From Nocardioides sp. QY071 (GTDB taxonomy: Bacteria > Actinomycetota > Actinomycetes > Propionibacteriales > Nocardioidaceae), in the NCBI RefSeq assembly GCF_029961765.1, contig NZ_CP124681.1, positions 3,782,001 through 3,846,000 of the forward strand: a DNA stretch of 64,000 nucleotides. The letters are read 5' to 3'. A program made the position numbers and the translations under genes. Of this stretch, positions 6,879-15,823 are shown piece after piece. Under the pieces are notes generated by a model, which was not told the DNA's origin, searched no databases, and was given only the letters and a program-made list of their open reading frames with translations. How positions within the stretch are numbered: position 1 is the stretch's first letter; the number at the start of each line of letters is the position of its first letter.

Positions 6879-9131
6879 CTACTCGACCGCGAGCGCCGCT
6901 TCCGCAGGACGCCCACGTGTCACACGCCACGCGGGCAGCAACATCGCGCCGAGTGTGAGCAACACGGTGAAGGTGACGGTCGACGCATAGATCCACGGCG
7001 ACCCGGCCGGCAGGATCGAGTCAAGGCGCTTGAGGCTGACCGGAGCCAGGATCGCCGTCGCCGCGGCCGTACCCAACGCCATCCCGCTCACAGCCACGAT
7101 CGCGCCCTCGAGACCGACCATCGTCATCACCTGTCCGCGGGTCGAACCGGCCAACCGCTGCAGCCCGAGCTCACGTCGCCGTGCCATCATGCTCGATGCC
7201 AGGGTGTTGACCACCGTGATCGCGACGTACCCGGCGATCATGACCACCATGATGTAGATCGCGAAGTTCGCGGTCGACTTCTGGTCGTCGTACTCCTCGA
7301 GCAGGACCTCCCGGCCGGACACACTGACCCCGTCGCGTCCGGACGCCCAGGCGTCGAGCGTTGCTTCGAGCTGCGCGGGTCCGATGTTGTCGGCCGCCGT
7401 GACGAGAACCCGGTCCGCGACTCCCTGAGTGGTGTGGGCGGCCAGGGTGTCGGCGGGCAGCAGCAAGGTGTCGTAGTCCTCCGGCGCGGAGAACAGTGCC
7501 GCGACCTCCAGGTCCAGCGCCGTGTTGTCCCCCATCCGCAGGGTGATCGTGTCGCCGAGGCCGACCCCCAGCCGGTCGGCATGAGAGTCGTCGAGCGCGA
7601 TCGTGTCGCCGCGCAGGTCGGTGAGCGCTCCGGCGGTGGTCTCGACGGGCGTCGTTGCGTCGGCGCCCTCGGCGGTGACGCCCTGAAGGGTCCAGCCCTC
7701 GTGCATCGGCGAGCTGTCCTTCGGCTTCTCGATGAACCCCACACTGTCGACGTACGCCGAGGCACCGGAGACGCCGGGGAGGTCGTTGATCTCGACCAGG
7801 ACCTCTGGATCGAAGCCACCATCGGCCATCACGACGGCGTCCGCGACGAGGTTGTCGGCGAAACCACGGCGATCGGCCTCATCGTTCGTCGTCTGGAGGT
7901 ACAACAGGCCCGTCGACACAGCGGTCAGCAAGATCACCGGCCCCATGACCGCAGCCAGCCGACCGCTGCGCCCCCGGGCGTTGAGGACGGCAAGCTGGCC
8001 GGTCACACCGCCCAGGGCACGCACGGGCCACTGGACCGCGAAGGTCGTGAGCCTCGTCAGTACGGGCGCCAACAGGGCCAGTCCGATGGCGAGGAGCAGC
8101 ACAGCAGGTGCGCCCGTCGCAGGGGTGAGGGGGCCGCTCATGACCGTGATGGTCACCATGGTGAGAGCAATCCCGCCGGCGAGGACGACGAACGCCAGGA
8201 GGAGACGTGCACTGCCGATGAGCCTGCCCTCGACCTGGGCTTCCGCCAGTGCCTGCGTCGGCCGGACGCGCGAGGCCCTCCTTCCTGCGCCCAAGGCACC
8301 GACCAGTGCAGCGAGAATCGCCACGGCCATCGCAGCCACGGTCGGGACCCAGCCCTGGTGGAAGGTGACGCCCTCAGCGGCGATCCCGCGATCGGTGAGC
8401 TGGTCGAACACGAACTCACCCACGAACTGGCCGGGGAAGTAGGCCAGCGCAGTAGCTGTCACGGAGAGCATGAGCGTCTCACGGAAGATCAGCCGGCGCA
8501 GCTGACGCGGAGTCGCTCCCACGGCCCGCAACAGCGCCAGGTCCCGCTGGCGCTGGGCGATAGAGAGGGCGAGCATGGAGGCCACGCCGAAGACCGCTAC
8601 CAGAAGCGCGAATGCGGTGAGGACCCCCGCGAGTGCCATCACCGTCACTCCGCTGGCCTTCGCCTCGCGCAGCTCCGCCTGTCCGCGCTCGTCACCGACG
8701 AGAGTGGTGGTCTGGTCGTCCAGCTCGGCGTCGATCCTCTCCCGCAGCTCGTCGATGTCGGTCCCGTCCTCGGCCACCACGCCGATCGCGTCGACAGTCC
8801 CGGGGGGCGCCTCACCCTCGAAGAAGAAGCTCTCTGTCTCGCGGACGCCGGGCATGGCCGCGACGGCGTCCGCGAGCCCGGCGTCGATGCGTACCCGCTC
8901 GGGCAGGATCGGCGGCTCGTCGGGGTCACCGCCTGCGTGGTGATACTCCTGGTCGCCGACCACGACGACGTCGGCGCCCGCCAGTTGATGAGCGGGCACG
9001 GCCGTGCGGATCCCCGTCTCGATCAGTCCACCGCACGCCATCACGATGACCGCGGCGGAGAACATCGCCAAGAAGGCAGCGGTGAACATGCCCGCCCGGA
9101 ACCGCAGAGTGCGGAGTGCCAGTTGCAGCAT
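6879..9131 (-). CDS. ABC transporter permease, FtsX/MacB type with two FtsX domains
   Basis: A 750-aa membrane protein beginning MLQLALRTLRFRAG. The ATG at 9129-9131 overlaps the TGA of the ATPase gene (ATGA), indicating translational coupling; the same frame stays open far upstream, through the ATPase region, but that is not the start. It has an N-terminal TM, a large extracytoplasmic region, three TMs (around ALLVAVFGVASMLALSIAQR), a central TM bundle, a second extracytoplasmic domain and three C-terminal TMs ending in VLLTLGAMLLPAW. This duplicated FtsX layout is usual for Actinobacteria. Such systems export lipids, peptides or antimicrobials and are often controlled by a neighbouring two-component system, as here. 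Confidence 0.88.
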   Translation of the reverse strand: MLQLALRTLRFRAGMFTAAFLAMFSAAVIVMACGGLIETGIRTAVPAHQLAGADVVVVGDQEYHHAGGDPDEPPILPERVRIDAGLADAVAAMPGVRETESFFFEGEAPPGTVDAIGVVAEDGTDIDELRERIDAELDDQTTTLVGDERGQAELREAKASGVTVMALAGVLTAFALLVAVFGVASMLALSIAQRQRDLALLRAVGATPRQLRRLIFRETLMLSVTATALAYFPGQFVGEFVFDQLTDRGIAAEGVTFHQGWVPTVAAMAVAILAALVGALGAGRRASRVRPTQALAEAQVEGRLIGSARLLLAFVVLAGGIALTMVTITVMSGPLTPATGAPAVLLLAIGLALLAPVLTRLTTFAVQWPVRALGGVTGQLAVLNARGRSGRLAAVMGPVILLTAVSTGLLYLQTTNDEADRRGFADNLVADAVVMADGGFDPEVLVEINDLPGVSGASAYVDSVGFIEKPKDSSPMHEGWTLQGVTAEGADATTPVETTAGALTDLRGDTIALDDSHADRLGVGLGDTITLRMGDNTALDLEVAALFSAPEDYDTLLLPADTLAAHTTQGVADRVLVTAADNIGPAQLEATLDAWASGRDGVSVSGREVLLEEYDDQKSTANFAIYIMVVMIAGYVAITVVNTLASSMMARRRELGLQRLAGSTRGQVMTMVGLEGAIVAVSGMALGTAAATAILAPVSLKRLDSILPAGSPWIYASTVTFTVLLTLGAMLLPAWRVTRGRPAEAALAVE

Positions 9132-9922
9132 CAGCGCTGCCCTCCACCGATCGTCGTGGACCGGGACCGCGACTGCTCGTCGGCGTACGCGCCCAGATGG
9201 GTCATGCGTTCGGCAACAGACTCCGCGGTCGGTGCGTGGAGCTCGCCGGCCAGCTGTCCGTCGGCAAGGAAGAGGACACGGTCCGCGTACGACGCCGCAA
9301 CCGGGTCGTGGGTGACCATCACGATCGTCTGGCCGGCTGTCCGTGCCGCGTGCTGGAGGAGAACCAGGATGTCTCGCGCGGTCCTGGTGTCCAGCGCTCC
9401 GGTCGGCTCGTCGGCGAAGATGACGGCGGGGTCGGTGACCAGAGCGCGCGCGATCGCGACCCGCTGCTGCTGGCCGCCGGACAGCTCGGCGGGGCGCCGA
9501 TGGCTCCGTCCTGCCAAGCCGACCTGCTCCAGGACGGTCGACGCCTGCCCCCGAGCGGGCTTGCGCCCGGCGAGCCGCAGCGGAAGCGTGACGTTCTGAC
9601 GGACGGTCAGGACGGGGAGCAGGTTGAAGGACTGGAAGATGAAGCCGATGCGGTCGCGCCGCAGCTTCGTCAGCTCGGTCTCGTTCATCTCGCTGAGCTC
9701 GTGGTCCTCGAGCAGCACGGAGCCCGACGTCGGCTGGTCGAGACCTGCCGCGCACTGGAGCAGGGTGCTCTTGCCGGATCCTGAGGGCCCCATGATCGCG
9801 GTGAAGGTTCCTCGGCCGAACCGGGTCGTCACGCCGTCGAGCGCCACCACCTCGTTGTCGCGCTTGCCGTAGACCTTGCGGACGGCCGTCAGCCGCACCG
9901 CGTCGTCGCCTGTGATCTTCAA
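9131..9922 (-). CDS. ABC transporter ATP-binding protein, MacB/LolD-like
   Basis: A 263-aa ATPase with a complete motif set: Walker A GPSGSGKST, Q-loop FIFQSFNLLPVLT, signature LSGGQQQRVAIARAL, Walker B VIFADEPTGALD and switch VTHDP. The sequence class is the MacB/LolD/FtsE group that pairs with FtsX-type permeases. Its stop overlaps the permease start. The pair is divergent from a DesK/NarL-type sensor-regulator pair across a 190-bp gap. Confidence 0.93.
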   Translation of the reverse strand: MKITGDDAVRLTAVRKVYGKRDNEVVALDGVTTRFGRGTFTAIMGPSGSGKSTLLQCAAGLDQPTSGSVLLEDHELSEMNETELTKLRRDRIGFIFQSFNLLPVLTVRQNVTLPLRLAGRKPARGQASTVLEQVGLAGRSHRRPAELSGGQQQRVAIARALVTDPAVIFADEPTGALDTRTARDILVLLQHAARTAGQTIVMVTHDPVAASYADRVLFLADGQLAGELHAPTAESVAERMTHLGAYADEQSRSRSTTIGGGQR

Positions 9923-10064
9923 CGTTCATTCCTCGGGGTTGCAGCCCGACCGGTGTCGGACGTTCTCCCTCAACCCTGTCGAGATCCGCACCGCGACACA
10001 TCGTCGAGCGACACCGTTCCGGGCTGGTGCGTCCGGACCACCGGCCACGCTGCCCTGGTGCAGA

Positions 10065-10080
10065 TGCACTAGAGAGTGCA
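10065..10080. promoter_or_regulatory. Palindrome TGCACT-N4-AGTGCA in the ABC / two-component divergent region
   Basis: The 6-bp arms TGCACT and AGTGCA are separated by AGAG and sit about 20 bp upstream of the -10-like TACCCT of the histidine kinase gene. The size and position suit a dimeric NarL-type regulator site, so self-regulation or ABC control by the adjacent response regulator is possible. This is inference from position and symmetry only. Confidence 0.35.
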
Positions 10081-10100
10081 CCTGCTGAGCGAGCGTCCCC

Positions 10101-10106
10101 TACCCT
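10101..10106 (+). promoter_or_regulatory. -10 hexamer TACCCT of a probable leaderless histidine kinase mRNA
   Basis: TACCCT ends 6 nt before the GTG at 10113. That spacing places the transcription start at or next to the start codon. There is no ribosome-binding site, which agrees with a leaderless transcript. Confidence 0.55.
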
Positions 10107-10112
10107 GGCCGC

Positions 10113-11303
10113 GTGCTAGCGAGGCCGTGTCGGGACGGAGCGATCGCTGCTGCAGCGTTCGCGACCTGCTTGCTCGGCGGCGCGTTGCAGGTCGACGACA
10201 CCGTCGCAGCGCCCCCCGCGATGGCGTACGCCGTCGCTGCGATCTCGTCCGCCCTCACCCTCGCGCGACATCGTGCCCCCGTCGCCACCTTGGCGGCCAC
10301 GACCGTCTGCGGGATGCTCGTCGCGCCCCTGGGCCTGCTCCTGACGCCCCTCACCGTCGCGCCCGCCGTCATCAGTGCCTACTCGCTGGCCGTGCGCGCG
10401 GAGCGTCGTTCGGCGATCGCCGTACTGCTCCCCTGTGCGGCGCTGCTGGTCGTCCTCGCGCCGTTCGTCGAGGACGACGTCTCCTGGGAGGACGCGAGCA
10501 GGCTGGTGACCGTCGCCGCGGCCCCGCTCGTCGCGGCCGTGCTGGGACGTCTGACCAGGCACCGACGCGCCCACCTCGCGTTCATGGAGGAACGGGCGGT
10601 GCGGGCCGAAGAGGCCCAGCACAGCGAGGCGCGCCGCAAGGTTGCCGAGGAGCGGGTGCGCATCGCCCGTGAGCTGCACGACCTGGTGGCCCACCAGATC
10701 ACTCTGGCGAACGCCCAGGCGAACGTGGCCGCACACCTCATCGACACCCACCCCGCTCAGGCCCGCGCAAGCCTCGACGAGCTGGTGAGGACCACGCGCC
10801 AAGCTCTCGACGAGCTGCGGGCCACGGTAGGGCTGCTCCGCCAGCGCGACGATGCGGCCGCTCCGGCCCAGCCCGCACCCGGGCTCGATCGTCTCCCGCA
10901 GCTCGTGGAGTCGTTCCGGCGCGCGGGGCTGCGGCTCTCAGTGCGCGAGGACGGCGTGGCCGTTCCACCATCGCCAGCGGTGGATCTCACCGCCTACCGG
11001 ATCATCCAGGAGGCCCTGACCAACGTGACCAAGCACGCCGCTGCCGGTCGCGCCGACATCCTGCTCACGTGGAGCCGCGAGACGGTGACCATCACCGTCA
11101 CCAACGACGGCCTCGGGTCCAGCACGCCGCCGGAGCACCCGGCCGGCTACGGTCTGATCGGGATGCGCGAACGCGCATCCGCGGTCGGCGGCCACCTCAC
11201 CGCCGGCGTACAACCCGACGGAGGGTTCCACGTCGTCGCCCACCTACCCCTCCCCTCTGCGGGAGGCACCCCCGAGGGCCCAGCCGCGAGCGAGGACCGA
11301 TGA
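10113..11303 (+). CDS. Sensor histidine kinase, DesK/NarX-type (HisKA_3)
   Basis: A 396-aa kinase. Four or five N-terminal TM segments (residues about 8-150) make a membrane sensor. A coiled linker precedes the phosphoacceptor helix ERVRIARELHDLVAHQITLA, in which the H of ELHD is the phosphorylation site. The ATPase domain has AYRIIQEALTNVTKHA (N box) and GYGLIGMRERASAVGG (G box). The GTG start is leaderless. The TGA overlaps the ATG of the response regulator (ATGA). With the divergent FtsX-type ABC exporter this resembles antimicrobial- or envelope-stress modules. Confidence 0.9.
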   Translation: MLARPCRDGAIAAAAFATCLLGGALQVDDTVAAPPAMAYAVAAISSALTLARHRAPVATLAATTVCGMLVAPLGLLLTPLTVAPAVISAYSLAVRAERRSAIAVLLPCAALLVVLAPFVEDDVSWEDASRLVTVAAAPLVAAVLGRLTRHRRAHLAFMEERAVRAEEAQHSEARRKVAEERVRIARELHDLVAHQITLANAQANVAAHLIDTHPAQARASLDELVRTTRQALDELRATVGLLRQRDDAAAPAQPAPGLDRLPQLVESFRRAGLRLSVREDGVAVPPSPAVDLTAYRIIQEALTNVTKHAAAGRADILLTWSRETVTITVTNDGLGSSTPPEHPAGYGLIGMRERASAVGGHLTAGVQPDGGFHVVAHLPLPSAGGTPEGPAASEDR

Positions 11304-12037
11304 CGCAGGACGCACCACACGACGCACGGTCGGCCGGACGCAGTGGCGAGACCCTGCGGGTGGTGCTCGCCGACGACCAGGCGTTGCTCCGCGGGGCCTT
11401 CCGGACCCTGCTCGACAGTGCCGACGACATCGTCGTGGTCGGCGAGGCCGGGGATGGCAGGGCAGCGGTGGACCTCACCCGCCGCCTGCACCCGGACGTG
11501 GTGGTCATGGACATCCAGATGCCGGACGTGGACGGCCTCACCGCCACCGCGGAGATCTGCGCTGATCCCGATCTTCGTACCAGTCGCGTGCTGATCCTCA
11601 CCACCTACGAGACCGACGAGTACGTCGCCGCGGCGCTCCGGGCCGGGGCCAGCGGCTTCGTCGGCAAGGGGATCGACGCCAACGGTCTGCTCGACGCGGT
11701 GCGAACCATCGCCGACGGGGAGGCCCTCTTGTCGCCGGCCGCGACCCGCTCACTCGTGGCCCGCTTCCTCGCCACGCCGGACAGCGCCGTTTCCCCCAGG
11801 GCGACCCTGCTGACCACGCTCACCCCGCGCGAGCGCGAGATGGTCGCGCTCGTCGCGACCGGACTCTCCAACCTGGAGATCGCCGACCGGATGTACCTCA
11901 GCCCCTTCACCGTTCGGGCGCACGTGCAGCGCGCCATGACGAAGCTCGAGGCACGTGACCGCGCCCAGCTCGTCGCCATCGCCTACCAGACCGGGCTGGC
12001 CCACACCGACCCACCACGCGATGCCGATCGAGGCTGA
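11300..12037 (+). CDS. NarL/LuxR-family response regulator
   Basis: A 245-aa protein starting MTQDAPHDARS at the ATG overlapping the kinase stop. The receiver domain begins LRVVLADDQALLRGAF and has VVMDIQMPDVDG with the phosphoacceptor D, the LILTTY threonine and a K in GFVGKG. The C-terminal LuxR HTH is LTPREREMVALVATGLSNLE then IADRMYLSPFTVRAHVQRAM. It is the cognate partner of the upstream kinase and the likely regulator of the divergent ABC transporter. Confidence 0.93.
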   Translation: MTQDAPHDARSAGRSGETLRVVLADDQALLRGAFRTLLDSADDIVVVGEAGDGRAAVDLTRRLHPDVVVMDIQMPDVDGLTATAEICADPDLRTSRVLILTTYETDEYVAAALRAGASGFVGKGIDANGLLDAVRTIADGEALLSPAATRSLVARFLATPDSAVSPRATLLTTLTPREREMVALVATGLSNLEIADRMYLSPFTVRAHVQRAMTKLEARDRAQLVAIAYQTGLAHTDPPRDADRG

Positions 12038-12050
12038 CCCGAACACGGGT

Positions 12051-12155
12051 TCAGCGCACGCGAAGACGGTCTGCGATCGCGCCGAGGAAGGCAGCGAGCA
12101 GGGGGATCCAGACAGGGATCAACATGAAAGCGAACGTGGCTATCAAGGGCATCAT
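12051..12155 (-). CDS. Possible small single-TM membrane protein (34 aa)
   Basis: The frame begins MMPLIATFAFMLIPVWIPLL and ends ADRLRVR: one hydrophobic helix followed by a basic tail, the charge pattern of a small inner-membrane peptide. A GAGGTGAG site lies about 9 nt before the double ATG at 12150-12155. It is convergent with the response regulator gene and ends 13 bp after its stop. No family is recognised; this is a small-ORF call only. Confidence 0.4.
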   Translation of the reverse strand: MMPLIATFAFMLIPVWIPLLAAFLGAIADRLRVR

Positions 12156-12439
12156 TGCGCGCTCACCTCGTCGGGTCGTCAGTCTTGTGCAGCCGCTTCC
12201 GCGGCCCTCCGGGCGCGTCCGTGCGCGATCGGCGAGAGCCGATCCGCAGCGCGGAGAACCGATCCCGTGACCCACCCGCAGGCGTCGAGGCCTCGCCGCC
12301 CGTGGTGCAGCCACAACAGATCACACTAAACGCGAAGTGGACAATAATCAACGCATCGTCGAGTCAGGGCGCGATGGTCGATCGGGCGGGCGAGCAACGC
12401 GCGACTCAGGACGGAAGGCCTCCGGGCGCCCAGGCGCAT

Positions 12440-12571
12440 TCACGGCTCTGCATCCGTGATCGCCTGCTCGGCCCGAGCTCGCTCCCCGAGGCGACCCTCG
12501 ACCTCGACCGGCACCACGTCGATGCGCTGCTCGGGCGCCACCCGGTCCGGGTCCACATGAGCCTCGGACAT
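12440..12571 (-). CDS. Possible small hypothetical protein (43 aa)
   Basis: The frame starts MSEAHVDPDRVAPEQRIDVV and runs to a TGA at 12440. About 36 of its 42 codons after the start end in G or C, which is the window coding signature, and GGCGGAG precedes the ATG at 12569-12571. The product is acidic and has no recognisable domain. It is co-directional with and just downstream of the TetR gene, so it may be a short second cistron or a gene remnant. The flanking 12156-12439 holds no credible gene. Confidence 0.35.
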   Translation of the reverse strand: MSEAHVDPDRVAPEQRIDVVPVEVEGRLGERARAEQAITDAEP

Positions 12572-12707
12572 AGCTCCGCCAGTGTCGAGATGCAGCGGAC
12601 ATCGAGGAGCTCCGCGGTCGGGATCTGACGAGACAGGCGATGAACCGGGCCCCCTCAAGGTTGAGCGTCTTCAGCGATCCGGGCCGTGCAGCGGCAGACG
12701 AACCGGC

Positions 12708-13280
12708 TCAGGGCTTGGGTCGGAGGCCGTGCATCAGGACGTCCAGCAAACGGTCAGCTCTGGCGCGGTGCTCGGGCAGGGGGGCGACGGTGAAGATGCC
12801 GATGAGGCTGGCGGCGATGTCCTCGGCGGTGACGTCGGAGCGAAGCTCACCTGTCGCATGGCCGGCGCCGGCGATGTCGTCGATCGTGGTGATCAGGTCG
12901 GTATGGGTCTGGGCATGGGCGATCTCGCCGGCCTCGATCATGGCGAGTAGCGTGCCGAGCATCCCTTCCTTGGTCGCGACCCAGTCGCCGAACAGGTCCA
13001 TCCAGCGCCGTAGTGCCTCGGCCGGGGGAAGCTCTGCGAGCAGTTGGTGGGCGCCGTCGGTGAGCCGCTCCACCTGATCGCTGTAGACCGCGGCGACCAG
13101 GTCCTCGCGGGTAGGGAAGTGCCGGTAGAGGGTGGCGATGCCCACCCCGGCTTCGCGTGCGATCTCTCGCAGCGATGGCTCGGACTCGGCGGACGCGAAG
13201 ACGCGGGTGGCCGCATCGAGGAGCTGCTTGCGATTGCGGGACGCGTCCGCGCGCGGCGAGTGGCTGTCTGACGTCGTCAA
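12708..13280 (-). CDS. TetR/AcrR family transcriptional repressor
   Basis: A 190-aa repressor with a TTG start at 13278-13280. The N-terminal HTH reads SLREIAREAGVGIATLYRHF and is followed by PTREDLVAAVY, a standard TetR DNA-binding domain. The all-alpha C-terminal ligand domain is of typical length. It is divergent from an oxidoreductase-MFS pair, and the 84-bp spacer contains two matching 20-bp palindromes, one of which starts at the first base of this gene. Autorepression and ligand-induced release of the pump operon are therefore likely. Confidence 0.92.
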   Translation of the reverse strand: MTTSDSHSPRADASRNRKQLLDAATRVFASAESEPSLREIAREAGVGIATLYRHFPTREDLVAAVYSDQVERLTDGAHQLLAELPPAEALRRWMDLFGDWVATKEGMLGTLLAMIEAGEIAHAQTHTDLITTIDDIAGAGHATGELRSDVTAEDIAASLIGIFTVAPLPEHRARADRLLDVLMHGLRPKP

Positions 13281-13299
13281 AACGGATCATGCTCCGGTT
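13280..13299. promoter_or_regulatory. Probable TetR operator O1
   Basis: The sequence is AAACGGA-N6-TCCGGTT, an imperfect palindrome with 7-bp half sites. It covers the first base of the tetR reading frame and the bases upstream. It is the inverted counterpart of O2 at 13316-13335; centres are 36 bp apart. Confidence 0.7.
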
Positions 13300-13315
13300 G
13301 TGTTAGGGTGGGTCA

Positions 13316-13335
13316 AACCGGAGCATAGTCCGTTT
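13316..13335. promoter_or_regulatory. Probable TetR operator O2
   Basis: The sequence is AACCGGA-N6-TCCGTTT, matching O1 on the opposite strand at 18 of 20 positions. It lies 29 bp upstream of the oxidoreductase ATG, between a TAGGGT -10-like element at 13304-13309 and the gene. Two sites flanking the promoter suit cooperative repression of both directions. Confidence 0.7.
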
Positions 13336-13364
13336 CTCCGTTCGAGTCTTCTTCAGGAAGTTGG

Positions 13365-14333
13365 ATGATCATGACCACGTCGATCAGCAGCACCGGCCCC
13401 ACCAGCAGGGCAGTTCAGTTCGTCGAGTCGTTCGGAGGGCCAGGTGCCCTGGTCCTCCACGACGTGCCCGTCCCGACCGCCGGCCCGGGCCAGGTCCGGG
13501 TGCGGGTCACCGCGGCCGGGTTGAACCCGATGGACTGGTTCATGACGTCCGACGCCGACGCTGCCGCGCGCTTCGGGCTGAGCCTGCCGTGCGGGTTCGG
13601 CAATGACTACGCCGGCGTCGTGGACGCTGTCGGCGAAGGTGTGACCGAGTTCAGGGTCGGCGACCGGGTGTTCGGGGGTGCGTTCTCGCGCAGTGTGGCC
13701 GACCACGTGGTCGTGGACGCACCCGGTCACATTGGCAAGGGTGGCGACGTTCACCGCACGCCGGAGGGCCTCGAGGACCGGGTGGCCGCCGCACTGTCCA
13801 TCGCAGGGTGTACGGCGGCCGCGGCAGTGGCCGTGGTCGACCCCGGACCGTCGGACACGCTGCTGGTCGGCGGCGCGGGCGGTGGGGTCGGCGTGTTCGC
13901 CGTCCAGCTCGCCCGGCTCGCCGGCGCACGAGTCATCGGGACCGGCTCGGCGGCCTCGGCTGACGCCCTGCGGGCACTGGGGGCCGTGCCGGTCACCTAC
14001 GGCGAGGGCCTCGCCGACCGGGTCCGCGACCTGGCTCCCGACGGCATCACCGCGGCCATGGACCTTCACGGCACGGACACCATCGAGGTGGCCCGCGAGC
14101 TAGGGGTACCGGACTCCCGCATGACCACGATCGCCGACGTCGTCGACGGCATCAGGCCGGCGAACGGCGCCAACGCCGAACCCGGCGCCATCGAGGAGAT
14201 CGCGCGTCTGGTCGCCGAGGGCCGGCTCCGCGTGCCGATCGCGGCGACCTTCCCCGTCGATGAGATCCATGCCGCCGTCGAGCTGCAGGCGGGCCGGCAC
14301 GTGCACGGCAAGGTCGTCATCGATCTCGCATGA
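13365..14333 (+). CDS. NADP-dependent quinone oxidoreductase-like MDR
   Basis: A 322-aa medium-chain reductase. The GroES-like half contains AAGLNPMDWFM and GFGNDYAGVVDAVGEGV with VGDRVFGG. The cofactor half has LLVGGAGGGVGVFAVQLARL, including the AGGGVG loop, and no structural-zinc cysteines. The start is the ATG at 13365 with AGGAAG upstream; ATG 13371 is an equal alternative. The stop overlaps the MFS start by 4 bp. Under TetR control with an efflux pump, it probably reduces a toxic quinone or enone that is also exported. Confidence 0.86.
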   Translation: MIMTTSISSTGPTSRAVQFVESFGGPGALVLHDVPVPTAGPGQVRVRVTAAGLNPMDWFMTSDADAAARFGLSLPCGFGNDYAGVVDAVGEGVTEFRVGDRVFGGAFSRSVADHVVVDAPGHIGKGGDVHRTPEGLEDRVAAALSIAGCTAAAAVAVVDPGPSDTLLVGGAGGGVGVFAVQLARLAGARVIGTGSAASADALRALGAVPVTYGEGLADRVRDLAPDGITAAMDLHGTDTIEVARELGVPDSRMTTIADVVDGIRPANGANAEPGAIEEIARLVAEGRLRVPIAATFPVDEIHAAVELQAGRHVHGKVVIDLA

Positions 14334-15823
14334 GAGCCAGGAGAAGGGCCGAGTCCGTCCCGGGCGATCGGGACCACATCGATCGCGCCGTCTGGGTGAC
14401 GGCGTTCACCATCATCGTCGGCGCGATGGCTGTCGTCTTCGACGCCACCATCGTCAGCGTCGCCATCCAGGACCTGACCACTGATCTTCGCGCGTCTCTC
14501 AGCACGATCCAGTGGGTGAGCACCGGCTACCTGCTCGCGATGTTCGTCACCATCCCCGTGGCCGGTTGGGCTCAGGCCGTCCTGGGCGGCAGGACCCTGT
14601 GGCTGGTGTCGCTGTCGACGTTCCTCCTCGGGTCGATCCTGTGCGCCGTCGCGTGGGACGCCCCCAGCCTGATCGTGTTCCGAGTCATCCAGGGCATCGG
14701 CGGCGGCGTCATGCTGCCGCTGATGACCACGCTGATCGTGCAGGCGGCGGGGGGTCGGAACGTCGGTCGGGTGATGGCCGCGATCACGCTGCCGACCACG
14801 CTCGGGCCGATCCTGGGGCCGGTGATCGGTGGAGGCATCCTGGCCCTCGCCGACTGGCGCTGGCTCTTCTCCGTCAACGTCCCCTTCTGCCTGATCGGCT
14901 TGTGGCTCGCCTGCCGCAACCTGCCCGCCGAGTCGCCCAGCCGCGGCGTACGTCTCGACGCGATCGGCCTCATTCTCGTTTCCCCGGGGATCACCGCACT
15001 CATCTACGGCCTGTCCCACGTGCCCGACAGCGGCGGTTTCAGCAGTGCGAGCGTCCTGGTCCCCGTCATCGGCGGCATAGTCCTCCTGCTCGCCTTCATC
15101 GTGTGGGCCCGCGCGCGTGGGGCCGATGCGCTCATCGACCTACGGTTGTTGCGCCATCTCCCGCTCGCGTCGGGATCGTTCCTGGGCTTCCTCGCCGGCG
15201 CCACGCTCTACGGCGCGATGTTCCTGCTACCGCTCTACTGGCAACAAGTCCGCGGCCAGGACGCACTCGGCGCGGGACTACTGCTCATCCCCCAGGGCGT
15301 CGGCACGCTGCTCGCGCGCAACCTCGCGGGCACGTACACCGACAGGTTCGGGCCGCGGTGGGTCGCGCTCGCCGGGTTCCTGGTCGTCACGGTCGCGACC
15401 ATCCCCTTCGGCTTCGTCACCGGCGACACCAACTACGTCCTCCTCCTCGTCTCACTTCTGGTGCGAGGGTTCGGGATGGGCCTGGCAATCGTTCCACTGC
15501 TCGGTGCGTCCTTCATGGGCTTGACCCACGACGAGATCCCCAACGCCAGCATCATCACCAGAGTCGCCCAGCAGCTCGGAGGATCCATAGGAACGGCCCT
15601 GATCGCCGTCGTGCTCCAGCACGCTGGTAGCCACGACCCGGGCAGCGCTCACGGCTTCGGAAACGCCTTCTGGTGGGCGATCGCCTTCACCGCCGTGGCC
15701 ACACCGCTATGCCTGCTACTCCCCGGCCGAGTGATCCCCGCACGGCCCACCCGCAAGCCACGGCGGAGCCCGGCGTCGAGTCGTCACATCCCGGTCACCG
15801 GTGCTGCAGAATCCGAGACTTGA
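14330..15823 (+). CDS. MFS transporter, DHA2 family (EmrB/QacA type, 14 TM)
   Basis: A 497-aa protein. TM1 ends in the DHA2 motif D1-like FDATIVSVAIQDL, the loop after TM2 carries the motif-A region, and motif C is TLPTTLGPILGPVIGGGI at the end of TM5. About 14 hydrophobic segments are visible, as in the multidrug-efflux DHA2 group. The ATG overlaps the oxidoreductase TGA (ATGA), so the two are translationally coupled in a TetR-controlled operon. Substrates are unknown. Confidence 0.92.
   Translation: MRARRRAESVPGDRDHIDRAVWVTAFTIIVGAMAVVFDATIVSVAIQDLTTDLRASLSTIQWVSTGYLLAMFVTIPVAGWAQAVLGGRTLWLVSLSTFLLGSILCAVAWDAPSLIVFRVIQGIGGGVMLPLMTTLIVQAAGGRNVGRVMAAITLPTTLGPILGPVIGGGILALADWRWLFSVNVPFCLIGLWLACRNLPAESPSRGVRLDAIGLILVSPGITALIYGLSHVPDSGGFSSASVLVPVIGGIVLLLAFIVWARARGADALIDLRLLRHLPLASGSFLGFLAGATLYGAMFLLPLYWQQVRGQDALGAGLLLIPQGVGTLLARNLAGTYTDRFGPRWVALAGFLVVTVATIPFGFVTGDTNYVLLLVSLLVRGFGMGLAIVPLLGASFMGLTHDEIPNASIITRVAQQLGGSIGTALIAVVLQHAGSHDPGSAHGFGNAFWWAIAFTAVATPLCLLLPGRVIPARPTRKPRRSPASSRHIPVTGAAESET

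Noticed and set aside
7434..9599. 721-aa open frame on the plus strand
   Set aside because: It is the antisense of the FtsX permease and ATPase, with low-complexity, Arg/Asp/His-rich translation and no motif. High GC leaves long frames open on the opposite strand.
12155..12628. 157-aa plus-strand ORF
   Set aside because: Codon usage is irregular and no motif is seen. The opposite strand has the better coding signature.
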